DNA from: Planctomycetaceae bacterium
Lineage (GTDB): Bacteria > Planctomycetota > Planctomycetia > Isosphaerales > Isosphaeraceae
Reading direction: 5' to 3'
Length of the DNA stretch: 10,791 bases
Assembly (NCBI GenBank): GCA_019232645.1
Contig: JAFANO010000159.1
Coordinates: forward strand, 1-10,791
A program made the translations under genes and the position numbers. How positions within the stretch are numbered: the first letter of the stretch is position 1; each line of letters opens with the position of its first letter. The notes below the pieces were generated by a model. It did no database searches. It saw only the letters and a program-made list of their open reading frames with translations, and had not been told where the DNA came from. This document shows positions 1 to 6,220 of the stretch, in pieces.

Positions 1-179
1 GACTCTGACAGCGGTCCTCGTGGCTCAATCCCATGATGCGCAAGTGCGGAGATGACCGTGCGTTCGCCTGTGGCGCGGAAGGCCCCGAGGGCCAGGATCT
101 GAGCGTTGGCCAGGACGCGGTCGAAGAACAGTGGAGCGAAGGCCGCCGAGAGGGCTATCATCTCCGTTGGCAACGGCAT
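1..179 (-). pseudogene. N-terminal fragment of a DDE-type transposase, probably frameshifted, cut by the left window edge
   Basis: Reading the minus strand from an ATG at 179-177 gives a protein beginning MPLPTEMIALSAAFAPLFF and continuing DRVLANAQILALGAF and ATGERTVISAL. This resembles the start of DDE-superfamily (IS701/IS4-like) transposases, whose N-terminus runs 'APLF...W..AQ.L..GAIL..GKRTV...LRVMGLS'. After codon 45 the expected 'LRIMGLSHEDR' is found only in the neighbouring frame, so one extra base near 42-44 (in the AAG of the plus strand) probably breaks the gene. The original frame nevertheless stays open to the edge. A purine-rich GGGGAG lies about 9 bases before the ATG on the minus strand, a plausible ribosome binding site. 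The family call is from remembered consensus. The frameshift is inferred from the change of frame that continues the similarity. Confidence 0.55.
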
Positions 180-242
180 GAGGGTCGTCTCCCCGATGCG
201 ACCGATTTTTCAATAAGCCATCCATCATGTGAGGCGATCCCG

Positions 243-270
243 GAATTTGCCAGTCACCTTGACCAAATTC
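243..270. promoter_or_regulatory. Perfect 7-bp dyad upstream of the sulfatase
   Basis: GAATTTG (243-249) and CAAATTC (264-270) form a perfect inverted repeat separated by 14 bases. They lie in a comparatively AT-rich patch about 95 bases before the sulfatase start and could be an operator or a transposon end. I see no convincing -35/-10 pair here: TTGACC at 259-264 and TACGAT at 290-295 are 25 bases apart, which is too far. Confidence 0.2.
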
Positions 271-364
271 GAGTCCCGGCACCCCCCAATACGATGAAAA
301 GTCACATAAAGGGGGGAGGGGACCAGACAAGATCAACAGACTCATGTCCGAGGATGCCACAGTA

Positions 365-1984
365 ATGACTTCGCATCGAATGATCGCGCCGGGGCTCCTA
401 GGTTTGCTGGCACTGGGATCAGGGACGGAGGCGGCCGGGCCCCGGCCGAACATCGTGCTGATCCTGGCCGACGACCTAGGTTGGGGCGACGTCTCCTTCA
501 ACGGCCGGACCGAGTGGACGACTCCGAATCTCGACCGGATGGGGACGCGGGGCATCATCTTCAAGCGGTTCTACACCGCCGCCGTTACCTGCGCCCCGAG
601 CCGCGCCGCGCTGATGACCGGCAGGGCGACGATCCACAACGGCGTCACTCGCAACGACGACGACCTGCCCGCGCGCGAGGTGACGATCGCCGAGGCGCTC
701 AAGGCGCAGGGCTACGCCACCGCGCTCTTCGGCAAGTGGCACCACGGCAAGGCCAGGGACAAGGACGGCCCCGCGGCCTACGTTCACCCGATGGACCAGG
801 GGTTCGACGAGTTCTTCGGGTTCACCGACGCCGTGCACGCCCTGGAGAAGTTTCCCAAGACCCTCTGGAACGGCCGCGCGCAGGAGCCCGTCTCGGGATA
901 CTCCGACGACCTGTTCACCGACCATGCCGTCGACTTCCTGAAGCGGCATCAGGGCGGGCCGTTCTTCCTCTACATCCCTTATACCAGTAGTCACTACAAC
1001 ATCGAGGTCCCCGACGACGAGCTCGCGCGGCACCGGGGCAAGTTCCCCGAGCGAGATTCGGCCTGGCCGGTGAACGCGACCTACGCGGCGATGGTCACGC
1101 GGCTCGACCGGAACGTCGGCCGGGTCCTGGCCGCGCTCGACGAGCTGGGTCTGGCCGAGAAGACGCTGGTCCTCTTCACCAGCGACCACGGCGCGACGTT
1201 CGAGGCGGGCAACCTGGGGGCGAGCAACTTCCACGACAGCAATCGGCCGTTCCGGGGCCAGAAGCGGACCCTCTGGGAGGGCGGGATCCGCGTCCCGGCG
1301 ATCGCCCGCTGGCCGGGGCACGTCCCCGCCGGGGCCGTCTCGGACGACGTCACCCACATGACCGACCTCTTCCCGACCATCCTCGGGGCCGTCGGGGCCG
1401 AGCCCGACCCGGCCTGGCGGATCGACGGCCTGGACCTCGGGCCGGTCTGGACGGGGACGGCGACGGCCCCCGAGCGGACCTTGTTCTGGGAGTGGCGGAG
1501 CGAGGGCGCGCACCAGCTCGCCGCCATGCGGGGCCGCTTCAAGCTCGTCATCACCGGCGACGAACGGCCCGAGCTGTTCGACATCGAGGCCGATCCCGCC
1601 GAGCGCCGCAACGTCATCGCCGAGCACCCGGAGCTCGCCCGCGACCTGCGGCGGGCACTCCAGGCCTGGCTGGCGACCGAGGTCGCGCACTGTCGGCGGG
1701 CGTGCCGGCCACTCGCCGGGACCGCGCCCAACGGCCAGGACCTCCAGCTCAGGGACGCGATCAAGCTCGACGAGGCGGCCAGGCCCCACAAGACGATTGA
1801 CTGGGTCCACTTCACCTGCCCGAACGGCGACGCGGCACCCGACAACCTGGGCATCAACACCTTCGAGGGGGACGACTCGGCCAAGATCTGCAGCGGCGGC
1901 CCCGGCGACGGGCGGCCTACCAAGTGCAAGGTGGGCGACGACGGCCCCCCGAACATGATCGTCCGGAAGCGCGAGAAGGACTGA
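365..1984 (+). CDS. Secreted type I (formylglycine-dependent) sulfatase
   Basis: This encodes an arylsulfatase-family hydrolase that removes sulfate esters, most likely outside the cytoplasm. Residue numbers count from the ATG at 365. PNIVLILADDLGWGD (about 28-42) carries the first metal-binding Asp pair. CAPSR at 76-80 is the C-x-P-S-R signature whose Cys (76) is converted to formylglycine. GKWHHG follows at about 123-128, where GKWHLG is usual. SDHG at about 273-276 supplies further metal ligands, and GQKRTLWEGGIRVP at about 298-311 is the typical Lys-containing segment. A hydrophobic leader (MIAPGLLGLLALG) suggests a signal peptide. The ATG at 344 is in frame, but GAGGA at 350-354 sits 10 bases before the ATG at 365, so I prefer 365. 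The last ~100 residues form a Cys-containing tail (five Cys) that I do not recognise. The substrate cannot be inferred. Confidence 0.93.
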   Translation: MTSHRMIAPGLLGLLALGSGTEAAGPRPNIVLILADDLGWGDVSFNGRTEWTTPNLDRMGTRGIIFKRFYTAAVTCAPSRAALMTGRATIHNGVTRNDDDLPAREVTIAEALKAQGYATALFGKWHHGKARDKDGPAAYVHPMDQGFDEFFGFTDAVHALEKFPKTLWNGRAQEPVSGYSDDLFTDHAVDFLKRHQGGPFFLYIPYTSSHYNIEVPDDELARHRGKFPERDSAWPVNATYAAMVTRLDRNVGRVLAALDELGLAEKTLVLFTSDHGATFEAGNLGASNFHDSNRPFRGQKRTLWEGGIRVPAIARWPGHVPAGAVSDDVTHMTDLFPTILGAVGAEPDPAWRIDGLDLGPVWTGTATAPERTLFWEWRSEGAHQLAAMRGRFKLVITGDERPELFDIEADPAERRNVIAEHPELARDLRRALQAWLATEVAHCRRACRPLAGTAPNGQDLQLRDAIKLDEAARPHKTIDWVHFTCPNGDAAPDNLGINTFEGDDSAKICSGGPGDGRPTKCKVGDDGPPNMIVRKREKD

Positions 1985-1992
1985 TCGCCCCC

Positions 1993-2109
1993 CCGCACCG
2001 GCCTCCTCAAACGCACCGATCTCCGAGCCAGGACAGACTCGCCCCTCGCCTCTCGCCCCTCGTCCCTCGGATCCGCACCGGCCTCCTCAAACGCACCGAT
2101 CTCCGAGCC
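1993..2109. repeat. 37-bp perfect direct repeat, two copies 80 bp apart
   Basis: Identical 37-base units occupy 1993-2029 and 2073-2109, both starting CCGCACCGGCCTCC and ending GATCTCCGAGCC. The 43-base spacer is itself built of short CGCCCCTCG/CTCGTCCCTCG-like pieces. The repeat begins nine bases after the sulfatase stop. Two copies only and no spacer series, so it is not a CRISPR array. It looks like a local tandem duplication of an 80-bp segment. Confidence 0.85.
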
Positions 2110-2154
2110 TCCGCCCGGGGACCGGTGCGTCCCTCATCCCCGACGCGCCCGGAA

Positions 2155-2180
2155 TGCAAGAGGAGGGACTCGAACTCTCA
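2155..2180 (-). pseudogene. Partial copy of a tRNA 3' end (T-arm plus acceptor 3' strand)
   Basis: On the minus strand this reads as a T-arm with loop TTCGAGT followed by CCCTC, the acceptor strand CTCTTGC and discriminator A. It matches the 3' end of the tRNA-Leu at 5308-5333 in 24 of 26 positions and has the same orientation. One T-stem pair is lost (GAGAG against CCCTC). I could not find a matching 5' acceptor strand, D-arm or anticodon arm, so it is a fragment and not a gene. It could be an attachment-site copy or the remains of a second tRNA. Confidence 0.65.
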
Positions 2181-2192
2181 TACCATAATCAC

Positions 2193-2230
2193 CGGGCTTT
2201 CGCCCGCGGATCCCACGCCACTTCAGTGGC
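2193..2230. repeat. Two small hairpins before the TnpB pseudogene
   Basis: CGGGC-TTTC-GCCCG (2193-2206) and GCCACT-TC-AGTGGC (2217-2230) are perfect small palindromes. They lie about 70-105 bases before the tnpB-like start, where IS200/IS605 elements carry subterminal hairpins read by TnpA. That they mark the left end of the element is inference, since no transposition target or boundary can be defined. Confidence 0.3.
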
Positions 2231-2299
2231 AGTGGAAGAGCAATTTTCGACTTATGTCGTTCCTTGACTAACAGCGAGAAATCGACTGCAATCGGTGGG

Positions 2300-3049
2300 A
2301 TGAAACTCACCGTACGGACCCAGTTGTCGCCGGACGCCGAGACCGAGCCCAAGCGGAAGGCCCTCGTGGAAGCGTTCAACCAGGCCGCAAATCGGGTCGC
2401 CGGTGAATGTTTCGAGAGGAAGACGGCCGACATCTACGGGGCCCGCCCCTTCGCGTACAGGGAAGTCCATGAACGGTTCGGCTTGTCGAGCCAGATGGCC
2501 CAACATGCGATCAAGGTCGCCTGCGACGCCTACCGGAGGGACAAATCGATCTGTCCCAGCTTTCTTGAGCATGTGGCCGTCGTGTACGACCGGCACACGA
2601 TGAACTTCAAGGGCGTCGACCGCGTGAGCCTGCTCGTGCTCGGCGGTCGAGTGGTCGTCCCCTTCGTCATGGGGAAGTACCAGGCCGAGCAGTTCGCCCG
2701 ATCCAAGGGCGAAGCGACCACGAGCGACGGCGAATGGCATTCCGGCAAGGATGTCGAAGACGTCCGTCGCAAGGACAACCTCCAGCGGAAGGGGACCACC
2801 GGGGCCAAGAAGAAGCTGCGCCGAGCCTCCAAGACGGAGGCCCGGTTCCACCGCATTTCTGCGGCTGTAGAATTTGGGGACAAAAGGCCCGAGCGTCGGA
2901 AACGTGGATTGCATCGCCTCGGCGCCCCGGAGTACCCTGGAGGGGCCTCGGTGGAGGAGAGGCCCACGCGGGGACGCGACCCGAGCGCGACCCAGGGGCC
3001 AAGACCGGAGGGGGCGGCAGGATGCCTCCCCACGGCATACTGGGATTGA
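2300..3049 (+). pseudogene. tnpB: TnpB (IS200/IS605-type OrfB) pseudogene with internal and C-terminal loss
   Basis: Intact TnpB is an RNA-guided RuvC nuclease encoded by IS200/IS605 elements. Here the N-terminal part begins MKLTVRTQLSPDA (ATG at 2300) and includes the usual 'ALVEAFNQAANRVA' helix and 'GLSSQMAQHAIKVACDAY'. It stays recognisable to residue 139 (KGEA). At about 2716/2717 it then jumps to TTSDGEWHSGKDVEDVRRK, a segment that normally follows the first RuvC motif (G-[IV]-D-x-G). About 35-45 residues, including that catalytic Asp, are therefore missing. The Lys/Arg-rich stretch ends at residue 185 (ARFHR, about 2854). Beyond it the open frame to 3049 has no TnpB character: no second RuvC Glu, no Cys-x-x-Cys zinc ribbon, no third Asp. 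A TTG at 2264 is also in frame, but the family start is the ATG. No adjacent TnpA is seen. The product cannot be an active nuclease. Confidence 0.8.
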
Positions 3050-3168
3050 TCAGGGCGTGATAACTCCACTCACAAATCTTGTATCCATCGTCGAACTTAA
3101 GGGGCAAAGCCGTTCTTCCCATCTCCGCTGAGCCAACCCAGGTGGCCAAGGCGTCGCACGACAAGTCT

Positions 3169-3216
3169 TGGAGGGTGAACCACAAGAAGGCCAAATTTCT
3201 GCGGCTGTGGAACGAG
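3169..3216 (+). pseudogene. Possible IS3-type transposase (OrfB) scrap
   Basis: The frame reads WRVNHKKAKFLRLWNE. IS3-family OrfB proteins carry 'GWRVNHKRVxRLWREEGL' at the end of their helix-turn-helix-like region. The match covers only about 16 residues and needs a small insertion (KFL). Sequence on both sides, about 2855-3345, shows no other family I can name and is probably a mosaic of insertion-sequence debris. Confidence 0.3.
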
Positions 3217-3342
3217 TCCTACAGCAGCAATGATTCTCAGGGCGCACCGCGTTCTCCTCAAAAACCAGGAGCCGGGAGGCGGGACGGCAGTGGCCCATCC
3301 CAGGCCAGCCGAGGGGGGAGCCGACGCAATTTTTTTGTAGAA

Positions 3343-3528
3343 TAGCAGCTTAAGATTTGTGAAAATAACTAATTGTTTATAATTATACATATGTGTCGAG
3401 TTGCATAACCGCCGGTGTAGCGGCGTGACCGATTTCCAAACCGGGTCCTCGTGCTGTAATGCGACATAATTTAATTATCTATTATATATAGACAAATTTC
3501 CAAATTAAGGCATAGAGACAACAATGAC
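3343..3528 (+). promoter_or_regulatory. AT-rich leader and probable promoter region of the GH16 gene
   Basis: Composition drops sharply here compared with the GC-rich surroundings. A perfect TATAAT lies at 3378-3383 with TTGTGA at 3357-3362, giving a 15-base spacer that is short for a sigma-70 site. A second AT block with TATATA lies near 3484-3489. Between them is a GC-rich island with the hairpin CGCCG-GTGTAG-CGGCG (3410-3425). ATTTCCAAA occurs twice (about 3432-3440 and 3496-3504). The ribosome binding site of the next gene is weak (AAGG at 3507-3510 or AGAG near 3514-3517). The promoter assignment is inference. Confidence 0.35.
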
Positions 3529-4689
3529 ATGTACATCAGCAGTATTGCAGCCGTTCTGATCCTCCTCTCGGCTTGGCACTGCCTGGCCGAGGGATCGGCG
3601 CTGGGCGCGCCACCCGCAAGCGGCAACCCGGCGGTCAACCCCGCCCCCACCCCGGCGCCCCAGGCAGCCACCCCTGTCCCAACCTCCGACCCCGGCAACA
3701 CCGGCAACTGGACGCTCAACCCGGCCTTGAGCGATAATTTCGACGCGGGCACGCTCGACACCACCAAGTGGCAGTTGAAGGGGATTGGCTGGGACGGCAG
3801 GCAGCCAAGTTTCTTCCTCCCGGCCAACGTCACCGTAGGTGGCGGCAACCTCCAACTGACCATGCGGCGCGACCCGAACAACGCCACCATCCCGCGATGG
3901 GCACAGCAGCAGGGGTACAATGGGTACACGGCCGCCGAGGTCAACAGCATCGCACCAGCCCCATACGGCTACTACGAGGCCAGGATCAAGGCGATGAACT
4001 CCTCCGGGTCTACCGCCTTCTGGCTCGCCGGGTCGCGGGGCCAGTACAAGATCGAGATCGACGTTGTCGAGATCACCGCCAAACTGAACGGCGGCACGGG
4101 CCCGGCCAACGACGTCTTCATGAGTGCCCACCTCTGGGCCGCTCCTGGCATGCCCGACAACGGGACGGATCATGCTCCCAATGTAGGTATTGACCCGACC
4201 ACCGATTGGTCCGGTGGGTGGAATGCCGCCGCCGACTATCACATCTATGGGCTAGACTGGAACGCCAACACCATCACTTGGTATGTCGATGGTGTCCAAC
4301 GCCGTCAGATCGAGAACACCAACTGGACCGTGCCTGTGCCGATTATCTTCGACACCGAAATCTTCACGGGCTGGTTCGGACTGCCGGCGGACAGCGACCT
4401 GCCCTCAACGATCTACGTAGACTACGTGCGCGCCTGGACAAAGGGCTCCGGGCCGGTCCTCAAGACTCCCGTCATCACGCCCCGCATCGGCGTCAGCGTG
4501 CCGGTCGGTACCCCACTCTCGAACCTAGCCACCGCCGACGTCCCCGGCACATTCACCTACAGCCCTGCGGTAGCCCAGCAAGCCGGGCCACTACAGGTCA
4601 CGGCCAATTTCATACCGGCCGACACTGGATCCTACACGACCGCCTCCGCAACGGTGTCGATCACGGTCAAAAAACGTCGCCGACCCTAG
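3529..4689 (+). CDS. Secreted GH16 family glycoside hydrolase with C-terminal Ig-like/MBG-type domain
   Basis: GH16 enzymes are retaining endo-acting hydrolases of beta-glucans or galactans. Residues 1-24 (MYISSIAAVLILLSAWHCLA...) form a signal peptide without a charged N-end. Residues 28-52 are a Pro/Ala linker. The GH16 jelly roll runs from about 58 to 304. EIDVVE at 176-181 is the E-x-D-x-x-E catalytic motif: Glu176 nucleophile, Asp178, Glu181 acid/base. This is the bulged form found in laminarinases, agarases and carrageenases. STAFWLAG (161-168) and 'ADYHIYGLDWNANTITWYVDG' (235-255) are further family landmarks. Residues 313-382 ('GTPLSNLATADVPGTFTYSP ... TATV-ITV' pattern) resemble the Ig-like/MBG repeats of bacterial surface proteins. 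A basic KKRRRP ends the protein. The frame is intact although insertion-sequence debris flanks it. Beta-1,3-glucan and agar or porphyran type substrates are both possible. Confidence 0.92.
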   Translation: MYISSIAAVLILLSAWHCLAEGSALGAPPASGNPAVNPAPTPAPQAATPVPTSDPGNTGNWTLNPALSDNFDAGTLDTTKWQLKGIGWDGRQPSFFLPANVTVGGGNLQLTMRRDPNNATIPRWAQQQGYNGYTAAEVNSIAPAPYGYYEARIKAMNSSGSTAFWLAGSRGQYKIEIDVVEITAKLNGGTGPANDVFMSAHLWAAPGMPDNGTDHAPNVGIDPTTDWSGGWNAAADYHIYGLDWNANTITWYVDGVQRRQIENTNWTVPVPIIFDTEIFTGWFGLPADSDLPSTIYVDYVRAWTKGSGPVLKTPVITPRIGVSVPVGTPLSNLATADVPGTFTYSPAVAQQAGPLQVTANFIPADTGSYTTASATVSITVKKRRRP

Positions 4690-4745
4690 TTCTCCAGCGG
4701 AAGACAATCTTGGTTTTACCGGAATTCTTCGCAAACCTGGAGGTT

Positions 4746-4760
4746 CGTCCTTGAAGGACG
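4746..4760. terminator. Perfect palindrome after the GH16 gene
   Basis: CGTCCTT-G-AAGGACG is a perfect 7-bp inverted repeat around one base, 56 bases past the GH16 stop and 46 before the transposase remnant. There is no T-run, and a one-base loop means at most five or six pairs would form in RNA. It may be a weak terminator or part of the insertion-sequence end. Confidence 0.25.
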
Positions 4761-4805
4761 GATCGGTTCGTCGTCGGCTCATAGGCTCGTAGGGAGACAC
4801 CCTCC

Positions 4806-5240
4806 ATGACCGAGGACGAAGTGCGCGCCGCGGCCAAGCGTCTGGTCCAGTTCCACCAACGATTCGCTCCCCTCTTCGGAAGGAGCAAGCCCAGGACCAA
4901 GCCTCTACCTCGGACATTGGGCTGATGGTCTGCCCTGAACGCAAGAGCATCGAGCCGATCGCCCTGATGGCTGGTCGTGCAGAGCCGTCTGGGCGCCATC
5001 GGTCCGTTGGCGTTCGAGTTCGCCGCGGTGCGGGCGTGGGCGGGGTGCGTCACGGCGAAGCCGGCCAGCTGATCGGGTTGCTGGTGCGGCGGACGTTGGA
5101 GCCTGTGCCCGAGATCAAGTACTCCGCCAGCAATGACAACATATCGACATCACAGGAGATGATGGCGCATATTGAATGTGCACACGACATGAGTTCGGGG
5201 GTATTTCGAGGACGCCAAGAGCTACCTGGGCACGGCGCAT
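4806..5240 (+). pseudogene. Decayed IS701-type DDE transposase with frameshifts and a lost core
   Basis: Similarity runs through successive frames. MTEDEVRAAAKRLVQFHQRF then APLFGR (from 4806) is the family N-terminus. LMVCPERKSIEPIALMAG (about 4922-4975) lies in another frame. GPLAFEFAAVRAW (about 4998-5036) is back in the first. GLLVRRTLEPVPEIKYSASN, continuing to a degenerate counterpart of 'TPLETMAHVACTRHEIEE', occupies roughly 5075-5195 in the second. YFEDAKSYLGTAH (5202-5240) is again in the first. An intact IS701-type protein has roughly 280 residues between 'IEPIALM' and 'FEFAAVR' that carry most of the catalytic core, and here they are absent. At least four frame changes mean the gene is dead. 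GGGAGACACCCTCC directly before 4806 leaves a possible original ribosome binding site. I could not define terminal inverted repeats. Confidence 0.8.
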
Positions 5241-5307
5241 CCACCTCAGCGGGAGACATCGGAAAATGCGGTTCCTGACGCAATCTGTCGGAGTCTATCG
5301 GCAGGAG

Positions 5308-5389
5308 TGCGAGAGGAGGGACTCGAACCCTCACCCCTTGCGGGACAGGAACCTAAATCCTGCGCGTCTGCCAGTTCCGCCACTCTCGC
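5308..5389 (-). tRNA. tRNA-Leu (anticodon UAG)
   Basis: The minus strand folds as a class II tRNA of 82 bases. The acceptor stem pairs GCGAGAG with CTCTCGC (5383-5389 with 5309-5315) and the discriminator is A (5308). The anticodon stem CAGGA/TCCTG encloses loop TTTAGGT, whose anticodon TAG (complement of 5353-5355) reads CUN leucine codons. The long variable arm has stem CCC-GCAA-GGG, typical of Leu. The T-arm is GAGGG-TTCGAGT-CCCTC (5316-5332). CCA is not encoded (plus-strand GAG at 5305-5307), so it must be added enzymatically. Insertion-sequence debris lies directly beyond its 3' end, a common place for integration. Confidence 0.95.
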
Positions 5390-5398
5390 AATGATGAT

Positions 5399-5430
5399 CC
5401 CGCAAGGGGTTGACATCGATGACCTTGCGG
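5399..5430 (-). promoter_or_regulatory. Inverted-repeat leader just upstream of tRNA-Leu
   Basis: CCGCAAGG (5400-5407) and CCTTGCGG (5423-5430) form a perfect 8-bp inverted repeat around a 15-base loop, starting about 10 bases before the tRNA 5' end. The proximal arm, read as CCCGCAAGGGG at 5399-5409, is also perfectly complementary over 11 bases to the variable-arm segment CCCCTTGCGGG at 5334-5344 of the tRNA itself. If the leader is transcribed, the precursor could fold in two ways. No clear promoter for the tRNA is visible. Confidence 0.4.
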
Positions 5431-6030
5431 CGCCCTTCTCGAGGTGACTCGGCTTTGCCCCTCACGCAGCGGTCCGGTCTTTCGGAGTTCCACGCTCCTG
5501 CGGACATCTTATGGAGCGAGCATTCGACGATTTCTCGAGAGGGCGTTTCATCTGATCCATAGAATGGAGCGGAGTTCCGTGGCGATGAGCGGCCCTGGGG
5601 CCAGTGAGCAACTCCAGGATACCAACTCCGCGCGGGCTGGTCCGCTCATTTTGTCCCATCTACGACTCCTGTAAAAGTCCGAAAGTCCAGCTTGAGCGTC
5701 GTTATGAACATTGATTGAGGTGCAACCCGTTGAGCTGCGACTTTTCTGTTCTACATATAATTTATTAATGTTAATCACAATGGCAGCCAAATGGGCTGCA
5801 CCCGATTGATTTGTAATCTTGCGAAGCGCGCCTTGCAAGGGGCGGCCGCTCGTCAGCTCATAAATCGCGACGGGGGGGCCGTGCTCGACTTCGAGCCGCG
5901 CAGCCTCGTCGAGCACCCCGAGCCACTGACCGGCCTCGAGGGTCGCCCGTCCCACGGAAGTGGCTCGCGCCGAACGGACCTCGTTTCGCCCCACACAGGA
6001 CTGATCGATCCACGTTTATTGCACAGGGGC
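5431..6030. other. About 600 bases without a supported gene
   Basis: No frame on either strand looks like a complete known gene. The segment 5800-5990 read on the minus strand has a GC-rich third-position pattern and reads ARATSVGRATLEAGQWLGVL and onward. It starts at a GTG near 5994 but runs into AT-rich non-coding-like sequence near 5800, so it may be a gene fragment of unknown family. An AT-rich patch lies at about 5740-5785, followed by the hairpin GCAGCC-AAATG-GGCTGC (5783-5799). I see no RNA gene or insertion-sequence end that I can name. Confidence 0.5.
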
Positions 6031-6059
6031 TTGCGGTCTCTTCTGATGCCCATTATTAT
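6031..6059 (+). promoter_or_regulatory. Candidate sigma-70 type promoter for the 6256-9176 gene pair
   Basis: TTGCGG (6031-6036) and TATTAT (6054-6059) are separated by exactly 17 bases. The -10 matches the consensus in five of six positions, but the -35 keeps only the TTG. A start near 6066 would leave a leader of about 190 bases. This is a pattern match only. Confidence 0.3.
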
Positions 6060-6074
6060 CTATCCATCATGATA

Positions 6075-6220
6075 TTGCCCAGAGTGGGCAAGCTCGGACA
6101 GGGTCATGGGTGCTCCGCTCCGCGGATGATTGCCCATGCGGGGGTTTTCTCCGCGCCTTTGCATCGTTGACAGGCCGACGGTCCTGGAAAACCGGCCCCC
6201 CGATCGTCCGGGGGAGACGC
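6075..6220 (+). promoter_or_regulatory. Structured 5' leader with alternative hairpins
   Basis: TTGCCCA-GAG-TGGGCAA (6075-6091) is a perfect 7-bp hairpin. A second TTGCCCA at 6130-6136 could compete for the same TGGGCAA strand. Next come GCGGGG-GTTTT-CTCCGC (about 6138-6154, one G-T pair) and a C-run/G-run hairpin near 6195-6214. The competing strands could form an attenuator-like switch, but the sequence matches no known riboswitch class I can name. Confidence 0.3.

Noticed and set aside
476..1810. Long minus-strand open frame opposite the sulfatase
   Set aside because: It is the mirror of a high-GC gene, with Arg/Pro/Val-rich sequence and no recognisable domain. The plus-strand sulfatase has all its motifs.
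1993..2109. Possible CRISPR array
   Set aside because: Only two copies of the 37-bp unit, a spacer that resembles the repeat in composition, and no cas genes nearby.
2264..2300. TTG at 2264 as the TnpB start
   Set aside because: TnpB proteins of this group start at MKLTV, and the 12 extra residues show no family similarity.
2667..3194. Minus-strand open frame opposite the TnpB remnant
   Set aside because: It overlaps recognisable TnpB coding sequence on the other strand, and neither composition nor motifs suggest a protein.
365..4689. Sulfatase and GH16 as one polysaccharide utilisation locus
   Set aside because: They are separated by 1.5 kb of insertion-sequence debris and a possible attachment site, with no transporter or regulator between them. 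A shared substrate is possible but unsupported.
5410..5415. Perfect TTGACA on the plus strand as a promoter -35
   Set aside because: No -10-like sequence lies 16-18 bases downstream, and no gene follows on the plus strand.
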